Shown one piece after another: positions 1 through 7,858 of a stretch of DNA of 64,000 nucleotides. Origin of the DNA: Bacillota bacterium (GTDB lineage: Bacteria > Bacillota > Clostridia > Christensenellales > Aristaeellaceae); NCBI GenBank assembly GCA_023444095.1, contig JAEZRP010000040.1:124001-188000 (forward strand). Direction: 5' to 3'. The notes below the pieces were generated by a model that ran no database searches, was not told the DNA's origin, and worked only from the letters and a program-made list of their open reading frames with translations. The position numbers and the translations under genes are program-made. Each line of letters starts with the position of its first letter. Position 1 is the stretch's first letter.

Positions 1-87
1 GCGGGGGCGGCGAAACGTAAGCCAATGAAATGGCTCGGCGCGCGCCCCTTGCTGTATCCTATGCCCATACGATCAAAGGAGGGCATT

Positions 88-855
88 ATGGCACTTTTAT
101 ATGCAAACAGGGTTCGAAAGGTCTATACGACGCGCTTCGGCGGAAACCGCGTGGAGGCGCTTCGGGACATCACGTTCTCGGTGGAGGAGGGTGAGTACGT
201 CGCCGTGATGGGCGAATCCGGCTCGGGAAAGACGACACTTCTCAACATCATCGCGGCGCTCGACAAGCCGACCTCGGGCGAGGTGGTTCTGGACGGGCGC
301 GCGCTCTCTGCCATTCATGAGAAGGACGTTGCCGCGTTCCGGCGCGACCATCTGGGCTTCGTGTTTCAGGAGTTCAACCTTTTGGACACTTTCACCGTCG
401 AGGACAACATCTTTCTGCCCCTCGTGCTCGCGGGCAAGCGGTACCCGGAAATGAAGGCGCGGATTGATCCCGTCGCCAAAAAGCTGGGCATCCTAGACAT
501 CCTGCCGAAGTTCCCCTACGAGGTCTCCGGTGGGCAGAAGCAGCGCGCTGCGGTCGCGCGCGCGCTCATCACGAATCCCCGGCTTATCCTCGCGGACGAG
601 CCCACGGGCGCGCTCGATTCCCGCGCGTCGGACGAGCTGTTGTCGCTGTTCGGGGAGATCAACCGGGACGGCCAGACCGTCGTCATGGTGACGCACTCAG
701 TCCGGGCCGCGAGCCGCGCCGGACGGGTCCTGTTCATCAAGGACGGCGAGGTGTTCCACCAGATCTACCGGGGCAAATCCACCAGCGAGGAGCTGTACGG
801 CAAGATTTCGGACACCCTGACCATGCTCGCGACGGGCGGTGAAAGGCATGCGTAG
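88..855 (+). CDS. BceA-type ABC exporter ATP-binding protein
   Basis: ATPase subunit of a MacB/BceA-family exporter (255 aa), working with the FtsX-like permease encoded next. Walker A GESGSGKTT lies at about residues 42-50, the signature VSGGQKQR near 150, and Walker B LILADEPTGALD follows. I chose the ATG at 88 because AAAGGAGGG sits seven to eight bases upstream; an in-frame start at 25 lacks this. The stop overlaps the next start by 8 bases, so the two are translationally coupled. By family, such pairs sense or export peptide antibiotics such as bacitracin or lantibiotics, usually beside a BceRS two-component system, which would lie outside the window. The substrate is not readable from the sequence. 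Confidence 0.9.
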   Translation: MALLYANRVRKVYTTRFGGNRVEALRDITFSVEEGEYVAVMGESGSGKTTLLNIIAALDKPTSGEVVLDGRALSAIHEKDVAAFRRDHLGFVFQEFNLLDTFTVEDNIFLPLVLAGKRYPEMKARIDPVAKKLGILDILPKFPYEVSGGQKQRAAVARALITNPRLILADEPTGALDSRASDELLSLFGEINRDGQTVVMVTHSVRAASRAGRVLFIKDGEVFHQIYRGKSTSEELYGKISDTLTMLATGGERHA

Positions 856-2863
856 GTCGCTTTTCATCCGGCTCGCGCGCGGGGGCCTGCGCAAAAACGG
901 GCGGCTGTTCCTCCCGTACCTGCTCGCGTGCGTCCTGTGCGTCATGATGTTCTACGTCATGGTGGTGCTCGTCCGGGACGGCGCGATCGCCGGTTTGCCC
1001 GGCAGCGGCGAAATCAGGACCGTTCTGCTCTTCGGGGCAATCGTCATCGGCATCTTCTCGGCGATCATCCTGTTTTACACAAATTCCGTGCTGGCCAAGG
1101 GCAGGCGGCGCGAGTTCGGGCTCTACAACGTGCTCGGTATGGAGAAGCGGCACATCGGGCGCGTGCTCTTCTGGGAGACCGCGTACACGGCGCTGATCGC
1201 CGTTCCGGGCGGACTTCTCTCCGGCATCGTGTTCTCGAAGCTCACGCAGCTCATCCTCATTCGGATGTTGAACGGCCAGGCGGGGTTCCGCCTGCGGTTT
1301 GATCCCGTCGCGGCGGGGCTGACGGTGCCGCTCTTTCTTGGGATCTTCCTTCTCATCTTCCTGAACGATCTTCGCATCATCTACGCGGCGAAGCCCGTGG
1401 AACTTCTGCGCGCATCGAGCGAAGGCGAGCGCGAGCCGAAGTCCAAGTGGGTCCTCGCGGTTCTGGGCGTACTGTTCCTCCTTTCCGGCTACGCACTCTC
1501 CCTCATGACGCGCGAGGCCGTGCAGGCAATCCTGCTGTTCTTCGTGGCGGCGCTTCTGGTGATCGCGGGCACATACCTTCTGTTCATCGCATTCGCGATC
1601 GTTTTCCTGAAGGGGCTCCGGCGAAACAAGAACTATTATTACAAGACGCGCCACTTCGCGACGGTGTCCGGCATGCTCTATCGCATGAAGCGGAACGCTG
1701 CGGGACTCGCGAGCATCTGCATCCTTTCGACGATGGTGCTCGTAACCGTCTCGACGACCGTCAGCCTCTATCTGGGCTCCGGGGCGATCGTCGACGAGCG
1801 CTACCCCTACGACATTTCGGTGAACTATCCGGCGGACACGGAACTTGGAACGCTTGCGGAGGTGAACGAGGAGGCGCGCACGATCGTCGAGGCGCACGGG
1901 CTTGAAATGTCGGACTTCGCGGCGTACCCGTATCTCTCCTTCGCCGCGCGCATCGACAAAGACGCGCTCGCCATCGATGAGGGCTGGGTAAACGGCGTGA
2001 ACCTCGCCGGACTCGCGATGATCGAGGTGACGACCGCAGAGGGATACGAGAGCATCACGGGCGAGACGGCAAAGCTCGCGCCCGGCGAGGCGCTCTACTA
2101 CCAGAAGGGCGAAAGACGGGAAGCGCTCTCGGTTCTGGGCATCGCGCTTCGTCTGCGGCGCATGGACGCCGCGCCGTTCGCAAGCGGGTATGAGAAGATG
2201 GGAACAGATGTTCTCTATCTCGTCGTGGACTCGGACGAAACGCTCTCCGAGATCGCGCGCGCCCAGGCAGACGTTTACAAAGAAGATACGAGCGCGGTTC
2301 GGCGCGAGGTACGATTCAACCTCTCCGGCACGAAGTCCGACCGGCTCGGCTGCGCCTTCGATCTCGAGGAAGCGTTCAAGACGCCGTCCGCCGACGGGAA
2401 CTTCTACTACGGTTACGTCAGCTCGAAAGACCGGGCTGTCGAGGAAGACTACTTCTCCTTCTACGGGGCGTTCTTCTTCCTGGGAATGTTCCTCGGGCTC
2501 ATGTTCCTGTCAGCGACGGTGCTCATCATCTACTACAAGCAGGTCTCCGAGGGTTGGGACGACCGGGAGCGCTTTGCCATCATGCGCAAGGTGGGCATGA
2601 CGGGCACGGAGATCCGCTCGACCATCCGCCAGCAGGTTCTGATCGTGTTCTTCCTGCCGCTTCTGACCGCCGCAACGCACATCGCCTTCGCCTTCCCCAT
2701 GATCCGGCGCATCCTCTCGGCGTTCGACATGACGGACATTCCCCTGTTCGTGAACTGCACGCTCGGCACATTCGGCGCGTTCGCCGCGCTCTACGTCCTC
2801 GTCTACCTCATGACCGCGCGCACGTACTACGGCATCGTTGGAAGCCGCCGGGCGCGGGGATGA
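848..2863 (+). CDS. BceB-type FtsX-family ABC permease
   Basis: Membrane subunit (671 aa) of the exporter whose ATPase is encoded just upstream. The N-terminus is basic and then hydrophobic (RRSLFIRLARGG then a membrane helix), followed by clustered helices, a large hydrophilic region at about residues 310-520, and three C-terminal helices. This is the BceB layout of 10 helices with one big extracellular ligand-sensing domain. FtsX-like blocks are visible (FGLYNVLGMEKRHI at about 95-110 and a related block, RFAIMRKVGMTGTEI, near the C-terminus). The ATG at 848 overlaps the previous stop; an in-frame GTG at 839 is possible but less likely. Membrane location; likely peptide resistance. Confidence 0.88.
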   Translation: MRRSLFIRLARGGLRKNGRLFLPYLLACVLCVMMFYVMVVLVRDGAIAGLPGSGEIRTVLLFGAIVIGIFSAIILFYTNSVLAKGRRREFGLYNVLGMEKRHIGRVLFWETAYTALIAVPGGLLSGIVFSKLTQLILIRMLNGQAGFRLRFDPVAAGLTVPLFLGIFLLIFLNDLRIIYAAKPVELLRASSEGEREPKSKWVLAVLGVLFLLSGYALSLMTREAVQAILLFFVAALLVIAGTYLLFIAFAIVFLKGLRRNKNYYYKTRHFATVSGMLYRMKRNAAGLASICILSTMVLVTVSTTVSLYLGSGAIVDERYPYDISVNYPADTELGTLAEVNEEARTIVEAHGLEMSDFAAYPYLSFAARIDKDALAIDEGWVNGVNLAGLAMIEVTTAEGYESITGETAKLAPGEALYYQKGERREALSVLGIALRLRRMDAAPFASGYEKMGTDVLYLVVDSDETLSEIARAQADVYKEDTSAVRREVRFNLSGTKSDRLGCAFDLEEAFKTPSADGNFYYGYVSSKDRAVEEDYFSFYGAFFFLGMFLGLMFLSATVLIIYYKQVSEGWDDRERFAIMRKVGMTGTEIRSTIRQQVLIVFFLPLLTAATHIAFAFPMIRRILSAFDMTDIPLFVNCTLGTFGAFAALYVLVYLMTARTYYGIVGSRRARG

Positions 2864-2928
2864 CGCCAAAATGAAAGGGGCTGTTGCAGGAAGGAAACAG
2901 CAGCGGCCCCTCATCCCCATTCCTCTTA

Positions 2929-3158
2929 TCACACCCCAAACGTGTCCTCTGATCTCTGAAGCTCGCGCGCCATTGCCCGCATGGGTTCGCGCCCGATATC
3001 GATATTTTCGGCGACGGTCAGAACATTCCTGCGCGTGGATTTCCCCGCGCCGTTTTCGCCCACCGACGAGTGCACCTCGCGAACAGGCATTCGTCCAGCG
3101 CGTGGACGCCGGGGAAAGACTTCTGAATGCCCCGCATTGCAAGCAGTTTGCCGGCCAT
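2929..3158 (-). pseudogene. Relic of a sugar ABC transporter ATPase (RbsA/MglA/YtfR type)
   Basis: Reading leftward from an ATG at 3158 with an intact AGGAGGG ribosome site, the first frame gives MRGIQKSFPGVHALDE, the N-terminal signature of sugar ABC ATPases. The frame then shifts, and a second frame gives EVHSSVGENGAGKST, an altered Walker A region, joined after an apparent deletion of roughly 55 residues to NVLTVAENIDIGREPM, which in intact homologues follows the Q-loop. The order matches the intact ATPase at 60329-61840 (FPGVKALDD, GENGAGKST, NLTVAENIFIGRQPM). With one frameshift, internal deletions and loss of the rest of the gene, it cannot make a working protein. I infer decay of a former sugar transport locus. 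Confidence 0.8.
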
Positions 3159-3369
3159 ATACTCCCTCCTCAGTTCCCCCGCTCCAACACAAAGTTTGAC
3201 ACATATTCTTTATCCGTCAACAATACGGTCTCATTCCTTGAACATATCACACATTTATCGGGAAAAATCAACGACGTACCACCCTGGATATAACCTCGCC
3301 GTGCGCGACGCCGCCGCCGCAAGTATGTATAATAAGAAAGCGAAATACACAGGAAAGCGTGATGCGACC

Positions 3370-3672
3370 ATGGCGGAAATACTGGAAACGGCGATGCTCA
3401 TCTGCTTCGGCTTTTCGTGGCCAATGAACGTATACAAAAATTACCGTGCGCGCACGGCCAGATCCATGAGCCTGGGCTTTATCCTGCTCATCCTCTGCGG
3501 CTACGCGGCGGGCATCTCCGCGAAGATTTCTGCGGGACGCGTGAACTACGTTCTCGCGGTCTACGTCGTCAACTTCGTGATCGTCTCTGTCAACCTCGCG
3601 GTCTACTTCCGAAACCGCGCCCTCGACCGGGCAGTTGTGGGAACGGTCGACATCGATCATCCGATTTCCTGA
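3370..3672 (+). CDS. PQ-loop / SemiSWEET-like small membrane protein
   Basis: A 100-aa protein with three predicted membrane helices (about residues 5-20, 35-55 and 62-82). The motif CFGFSWPMNVYKNYRART matches the PQ-loop pattern of SemiSWEET-like proteins, in which the conserved proline lies in the first helix. Family members form dimers that may move sugars or other small solutes; the substrate here is unknown. The ATG at 3370 has a weak upstream AGGAAAG; the longer open frame back to 3127 is not protein-like. A TATAAT at 3328-3333 could be the -10 element, but I see no good -35. Conserved clostridial proteins of this form are familiar, but function is not established. Confidence 0.7.
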   Translation: MAEILETAMLICFGFSWPMNVYKNYRARTARSMSLGFILLILCGYAAGISAKISAGRVNYVLAVYVVNFVIVSVNLAVYFRNRALDRAVVGTVDIDHPIS

Positions 3673-3715
3673 CAAAAAACCGCGCCCTGATTGGCGCGGC
3701 TGTACATTCGAGTTC

Positions 3716-3750
3716 GCGGCCTATCTTTCGCAGGAAGGAAGGCCGCTTTT
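3716..3750 (+). terminator. Hairpin after the PQ-loop gene
   Basis: GCGGCCT at 3716-3722 pairs with AGGCCGC at 3740-3746 and is followed by TTTT. A separate hairpin at about 3681-3700 (CCGCGCC/GGCGCGG) has its A-run on the left, so it would serve leftward transcription from pyk. The rest of 3750-3857 shows nothing apart from the palindrome TTCCTGCAGGAA at 3804-3815. Confidence 0.45.
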
Positions 3751-3857
3751 CGCGCAGTGACGCGCCATGCAGACATCGCAGGCTTATGTGTTCGCAAGAC
3801 GCATTCCTGCAGGAACAGGATTCCGGATTTCATCGATGCTCCTGACTCTTTAACCCT

Positions 3858-4019
3858 AAGGCTATACCGCGCAGAGCATGCGCGTGCCGACGAGATGAAT
3901 TTCCGTCAGATTGCGCTTGCAGAATTCGCCGGCGTAGCAGCGCTACGTCAAGAATTCTGCGGGGGTGAGATGGCGAAATACATCCGTCTGCGCGTGCGGG
4001 ATTTGTGCAGGATAGCCCT
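3858..4019. repeat. Palindromic dispersed repeat, copy 1 (162 bp)
   Basis: Nearly identical to 61936-62098: by eye about 95% over the whole length, with a one-base deletion (near 3974, GGCGAAAT against GGCGGAAAT) and a handful of substitutions. The element is an imperfect inverted repeat along its full length. Its ends are AAGGCTAT and ATAGCCCT, the centre is GTAGC-AGC-GCTAC, and the arms share blocks such as GACGAGATGAATTTCCG against GACGGATGCATTTCCG. It ends four bases before the pyk stop codon on the opposite strand. No transposase and no clear target-site duplication were seen. A short open frame through it is shared by both copies but is broken by the one-base indel, so it is not coding. 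Confidence 0.85.
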
Positions 4020-4023
4020 AACT

Positions 4024-5439
4024 CTAAATCCGCTCCGCCTTGAGCATATTGGTCATGCCGTCGACGTTAATGGGTCCGGCGGTGATGACGACGGTATCGC
4101 CGGGATTGGCGAGGCCGCTGGACCTTGCGCAGGCAACGGCGTGACGGAACAGGTCGTCGACGGAAGTCTGGACGAGCGCGATCATCGGATAGACGCCCCA
4201 GCTGAGCGCGAGTTGGTGGTAGACCTTTTGGTTGGGCGTCGCGCCGATGATGATCTGGCGAGGACGGTGCGCGGAGAGCCTGCGGGCCGACAGACCGGAG
4301 GTAGTGTCTGAGATGATGAGCTTGGCGTCGAGCTGCTCGGCGGTGGTACACGCGGCGGCTGCGATGGCATCCGTGATGTCGGTGGTGTCAATGTCGCAGA
4401 CCTCGGGCGCGGGGTTCTTGCCGGAACGGATGTCGGCCTCCGCCTGGCTGATGATGCGCGCCATGGTGCGCACAACGAGCGCCGGGTGCGCGCCCGCGGC
4501 GGTCTCGCCGGAGAGCATGACCGCGCTCGCGCCGTCAAAGACGGCGTTTGCGACGTCCGTGATCTCGGCACGGGTGGGGGTCGACGACTTGATCATGGAT
4601 TCGAGCATCTGGGTCGCGACGATGGCGGGCTTGCCCGCGCGGTAGCAGGAGCGGATGAACCGCTTCTGGATGCCGGGGATTCGCTCGAAGGCGACCTCGA
4701 CGCCCATGTCGCCGCGCGCGACCATGATGCCGTCTGAGACCCGGATGATCTCGTCGATGTTCTCGATGCCCTCCTCGTTCTCGATCTTTGAGATGATGCG
4801 GATCCTCTGCCCGCCGTGGTAGTCGAGGTGGCGGCGAACCTGCAAAACGTCCTCCGCGCGGCGAACGAACGAGGCCGCGACGTAGTCGACGTCCATCTGA
4901 ACGCCGAAGGCGAGGTCCTCCCTGTCGCGCTGGGAGAGATAGGGCATCTCCAGGCGGGCGTCCGGCACGTTCACGCCCTTTCTGGTGCCGATGCGACCGC
5001 CGTACTCGACCTCGCACCTGATGTCGTCCGAGCGGATCTCCTTGACGATGAGGCGCACGCTGCCGTCGTCGATGAGGATGTGCTGGCCGGGCTTCATCTT
5101 GCGCGGCAGATCCGCGTAGTTCATGGACGCGATGGTGTCGTCCCCGACCACCTCGCGGGAGGTGACGGTGAACGCCGCGCCCTCGCGCAGCTCCGCGGAA
5201 CCGTCCTTCACGATGCCGAGCCGGATCTCCGGCCCGCGCGTGTCGAGCAGCACCGCCGCGGGTACGCCGAGCCGGTCGCGCGCGGCGCGAAAAGTGTCGA
5301 TGCGCGCCTTGTGCTCCTCGTGCGTCCCGTGGGACATGTTGATGCGAGCGACGTTCATGCCGCTCCTGAGCATATCGTCCATGACCAATTCCGTTCCGCT
5401 GGCGGGGCCGAGCGTGCAGATGATCTTTGTTTTGAGCAT
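4024..5439 (-). CDS. pyk: Pyruvate kinase
   Basis: Converts phosphoenolpyruvate and ADP to pyruvate and ATP, the last step of glycolysis (cytoplasm). The 471-aa length fits a bacterial enzyme without the extra C-terminal PEP-utiliser domain. Visible motifs: MLKTKIICTLGPAS at the N-terminus, INMSHGTHEEH, LLDTRGPEIR, the catalytic-lysine region ISKIENEEGIENIDEII and MVARGDMGVEV. The C-terminal regulatory domain ends in VITAGPINVDGMTNMLK. The ATG at 5439 has GGAGG seven bases upstream; an open extension to 5625 runs through the neighbour's promoter and is discounted. Divergent from the lactonase gene and single; the palindromic repeat lies right after its stop. Confidence 0.97.
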   Translation of the reverse strand: MLKTKIICTLGPASGTELVMDDMLRSGMNVARINMSHGTHEEHKARIDTFRAARDRLGVPAAVLLDTRGPEIRLGIVKDGSAELREGAAFTVTSREVVGDDTIASMNYADLPRKMKPGQHILIDDGSVRLIVKEIRSDDIRCEVEYGGRIGTRKGVNVPDARLEMPYLSQRDREDLAFGVQMDVDYVAASFVRRAEDVLQVRRHLDYHGGQRIRIISKIENEEGIENIDEIIRVSDGIMVARGDMGVEVAFERIPGIQKRFIRSCYRAGKPAIVATQMLESMIKSSTPTRAEITDVANAVFDGASAVMLSGETAAGAHPALVVRTMARIISQAEADIRSGKNPAPEVCDIDTTDITDAIAAAACTTAEQLDAKLIISDTTSGLSARRLSAHRPRQIIIGATPNQKVYHQLALSWGVYPMIALVQTSVDDLFRHAVACARSSGLANPGDTVVITAGPINVDGMTNMLKAERI

Positions 5440-5450
5440 ATGGAACCTCC

Positions 5451-5478
5451 TTGAAATTGCCCGTCTCTGTGCTATAAT
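5451..5478 (+). promoter_or_regulatory. Sigma-A type promoter of the lactonase operon
   Basis: TTGAAA at 5451-5456, 16-base spacer, TATAAT at 5473-5478, about 25 bases upstream of the start at 5504. On the other strand an ATTATA at 5476-5481 could give a -10 for pyk, but no matching -35 is evident. Confidence 0.65.
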
Positions 5479-5503
5479 TATACCACTCGAAAGGGGGATC
5501 GTA

Positions 5504-6511
5504 ATGAAAGAATCGTTATATCTCTCCGCATACTCGTATCTCGACGGCACGTCCGGCGTCGTGCGCGCGAACTTCGATGAGGAGAAGGGAGAGCTCACCG
5601 TCACGGGCCGCGTGGCGCTCGACATGCCTGACTGGATCTCGGAGGACGGCCTGAACCTCTACGTCGCACACGCGGCGCGCGCCCTGTCCGCCGCGCCCGC
5701 GAACATTCAGGAGACGATCGACAAAGCGGCGTTCTCGGTCGCCGTGATTTCAAAGCGCGATTTCGCCCTCGCGGGGGAAATTCCGCTCGCCGTCCACAAC
5801 ACCTGCCACATCCTCGCAAGCGGGGACTGGCTCTTCGCGGCGGACTACGCGGCGGGCGAATTCTCCGCGCAGACGGGCGAGACGAGGCGCGTGATCCGCC
5901 ACGCGGGCAAGGGTCCGAACGCCGAACGACAGGAGGCGCCGCATCCGCACAGCGTGTCCCTCACGCCGAGCGGAAAACACCTCGCGGTGTGCGACCTCGG
6001 CATCGACGCGGTGATGATGTACCCCTTCGACAGAGGGGCTGGCCTCGGCGAGCCCGTCCGGCTCGACTGCCCGCCCGGGAGCGGTCCGCGGCACATCGCC
6101 TTCACCGATCGGCACATGTACGTCGTCTGCGAGCTTTCGAACCAAATCCTGCGCTTTTCGCTTGCGGAGGGCTTCCCCTTCGTGGACTATAAGTCCACGC
6201 TCCCCAGGGGCTACGCGGGCAGGAGCTTCGCGGCGGCGATCCACCTTTCCCCGGACGGCCGCAGGCTCGGCGTCTCGAACCGCGGGCACGACTCGGTGGC
6301 GCTGTTCGACATGCTCCCCGGCGGCGGCCTCGCGGAGCCGATCTTCGTGGAAACCGTGCGCACGCCGCGCGAGTTCGCGTTCTCGCCCTCGGGCCGCTGG
6401 ATCATCGGCGGCAGCCAGACGGAAGGCGTCGTCACCGCCACGCCCGCGCGCGCCGGGGGTCGGGCCAAGCCCATACTGCCCGTGCGAAGCGCGTGCATGA
6501 TCTTCCGCTGA
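5504..6511 (+). CDS. Lactonase family beta-propeller protein (6-phosphogluconolactonase-like)
   Basis: A 335-aa protein of the lactonase family (YbhE/Pgl type), a seven-bladed beta-propeller. Supporting features are the early segment LYLSAYSYLD, the block EAPHPHSVSLTPSGKHLAVCDLGID at about residues 145-170 (the PHPHS motif is typical of this family), GSGPRHIAF, and repeated xxSPxGRxxxxSN strands near residues 245-310. In the pathway sense it would hydrolyse 6-phosphogluconolactone; family members also act on other sugar lactones, so substrate is open. The ATG at 5504 follows AAGGGGG. The next gene starts 13 bases after its stop, which suggests an operon with the M20 hydrolase and GH32 gene. 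Confidence 0.8.
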   Translation: MKESLYLSAYSYLDGTSGVVRANFDEEKGELTVTGRVALDMPDWISEDGLNLYVAHAARALSAAPANIQETIDKAAFSVAVISKRDFALAGEIPLAVHNTCHILASGDWLFAADYAAGEFSAQTGETRRVIRHAGKGPNAERQEAPHPHSVSLTPSGKHLAVCDLGIDAVMMYPFDRGAGLGEPVRLDCPPGSGPRHIAFTDRHMYVVCELSNQILRFSLAEGFPFVDYKSTLPRGYAGRSFAAAIHLSPDGRRLGVSNRGHDSVALFDMLPGGGLAEPIFVETVRTPREFAFSPSGRWIIGGSQTEGVVTATPARAGGRAKPILPVRSACMIFR

Positions 6512-6524
6512 AAGGATAAAAGAG

Positions 6525-7625
6525 ATGCTTCTTGATACCCTCGTCCGCCACCGCCGCGCGCTCCACAGAATTCCGGAGCTCATGTACGATTTGCCAGAGA
6601 CGCAGAAATACGTGCTGGGCGCGCTCGCGGACCTCTCCTGCGAAATTGCGACCGTCGCCGAATCGGGCGTGCTCGCGTACTTCGACGCCGGGAGGCCGGA
6701 GACTGTTCTCTTCCGCAGCGACATGGACGCGCTGCCCGTGACCGAAAACACCCGCCACGACTTCCCGTCCGGACACCCCGGACGCATGCACGCCTGCGGC
6801 CACGACGGGCACATGGCGATGCTGCTCGCCTTCGCGGAGTGGGTAAACGAAAATGCGAAAGCCCTCCCCCGCAACGTTCTTTTCGTCTTCCAGCCCGCCG
6901 AGGAATCCGGCGGCGGCGGAGAGAGGATCGCGAACAGCGGCTGCTTTCAGAAGTACAACGTCGTGCGCGCGTTCGCCATCCATGTGGAGCCGAACCTGCC
7001 GGTAGGCGCGGTCGCCTCGCGCCCCGGCCCGCTCATGGCGCGCGCGAGCGAGATCCATCTGGATGTCGAGGGCAGGGCCGGGCACGCCGCGGTCCCCGGT
7101 GCGGGGAACGACGCGCTCGCCGCCGCCGTCGACTTCATGTACGGCGCGTACCGCGCGGAGGAGGCGATGGAAGCCGAAAAGCCGCACCGCATGAAGTTCT
7201 GCCAGCTGAATGCGGGAAACTCCACGAACGTCGTCGCGGATGCCGCGCACGTCAAGGGAACGCTGCGGACCTATGCGGACGCGGACTTCGAGCACATGAA
7301 GGCGCGGATGACCGCGCTCGCGGCGGAATCGGAGGCGCGGTACGGCGTCAAGTGCAGCCTCACCGTCAAGGACGGCTACCCGGCGGTCATCAACGACCGG
7401 TACCTGTTCGACGAGGTATCCGCGCGGACGAAAATCGAACGGATCCCCGAGGCAAGCTTTCTGGGCGAGGACTTCTCCTACTATGGAAGGAAGGTTCCCG
7501 CCGTGCTGTTCCGCGTGGGACTCGGGACAAACATCCCTCTTCACGCCGCGAATTTCGACTTCGACGAGCGCGCGCTGGTCACGGGCGTGGAGCTCTACCA
7601 GACGCTCGCGGAGATGGACGCGTAA
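6525..7625 (+). CDS. M20-family amidohydrolase (N-acyl amino acid / hippurate hydrolase type)
   Basis: Metal-dependent hydrolase (366 aa) of the IAA-amino acid/hippurate hydrolase branch of M20. Motifs: LFRSDMDALPV at about residues 64-74, HACGHDGHMAMLL near 87-100 (metal ligands C, H), FQPAEESGGGGERI near 124 (catalytic glutamate), HVEPNLPVGAV, and the lid-domain GRAGHAAVPGAGNDA. Likely removes an acyl group from an amino acid or amino sugar in the cytoplasm. No signal peptide. ATG at 6525 with AAAGGA upstream. The stop codon overlaps the next start (TAATG), so the tiny zinc-ribbon protein is probably co-translated. Confidence 0.88.
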   Translation: MLLDTLVRHRRALHRIPELMYDLPETQKYVLGALADLSCEIATVAESGVLAYFDAGRPETVLFRSDMDALPVTENTRHDFPSGHPGRMHACGHDGHMAMLLAFAEWVNENAKALPRNVLFVFQPAEESGGGGERIANSGCFQKYNVVRAFAIHVEPNLPVGAVASRPGPLMARASEIHLDVEGRAGHAAVPGAGNDALAAAVDFMYGAYRAEEAMEAEKPHRMKFCQLNAGNSTNVVADAAHVKGTLRTYADADFEHMKARMTALAAESEARYGVKCSLTVKDGYPAVINDRYLFDEVSARTKIERIPEASFLGEDFSYYGRKVPAVLFRVGLGTNIPLHAANFDFDERALVTGVELYQTLAEMDA

Positions 7626-7858
7626 TGCGCTGCGCCTGTCACGACTGCGGTGCGTACATGGCCCATTCCGAGAGCCTGACGCTCGGCTGCGTGTGCCCGG
7701 CGTGCGGTCGCCGCTGCACGGACTGCCTGGGCACGGGAACGCTGCTCTCGCGGGAGGACCTCAAAAGGCTCGCCGCCGATCCGGCGTTCGAGCGCGACTA
7801 CGGCGCGGAAGCGTTCTTCCTCCCGCCGCCGGGCAGGGAGGATGAATATGGCGACTGA
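7625..7858 (+). CDS. Small cysteine-rich zinc-ribbon-like protein
   Basis: A 77-aa protein starting at an ATG that shares an A with the upstream TAA, and ending 11 bases inside the GH32 gene. Nine cysteines lie in the first half: MRCACHDCGA, then GCVCPACGRRCTDCLGTG, so two or more CxxC knuckles are available for zinc. The second half is acidic and aromatic (FERDYGAEAFFLPPPG). No family is recognised. Tight coupling to the M20 gene and the GH32 gene supports expression. It could be an accessory or regulatory protein for this sugar/amide operon; this is a guess. Confidence 0.6.
   Translation: MRCACHDCGAYMAHSESLTLGCVCPACGRRCTDCLGTGTLLSREDLKRLAADPAFERDYGAEAFFLPPPGREDEYGD

Noticed and set aside
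2875..2920. Hairpin after the BceB-type permease gene as a terminator
   Set aside because: GGGGCTGTT/AACAGC...GGCCCC pairs only with a bulge of several bases and no T-run follows.
3691..4311. Open frame through palindromic repeat copy 1, shared in part with copy 2
   Set aside because: The shared reading comes from the repeat itself and is put out of frame by a one-base indel between copies; no ribosome site.
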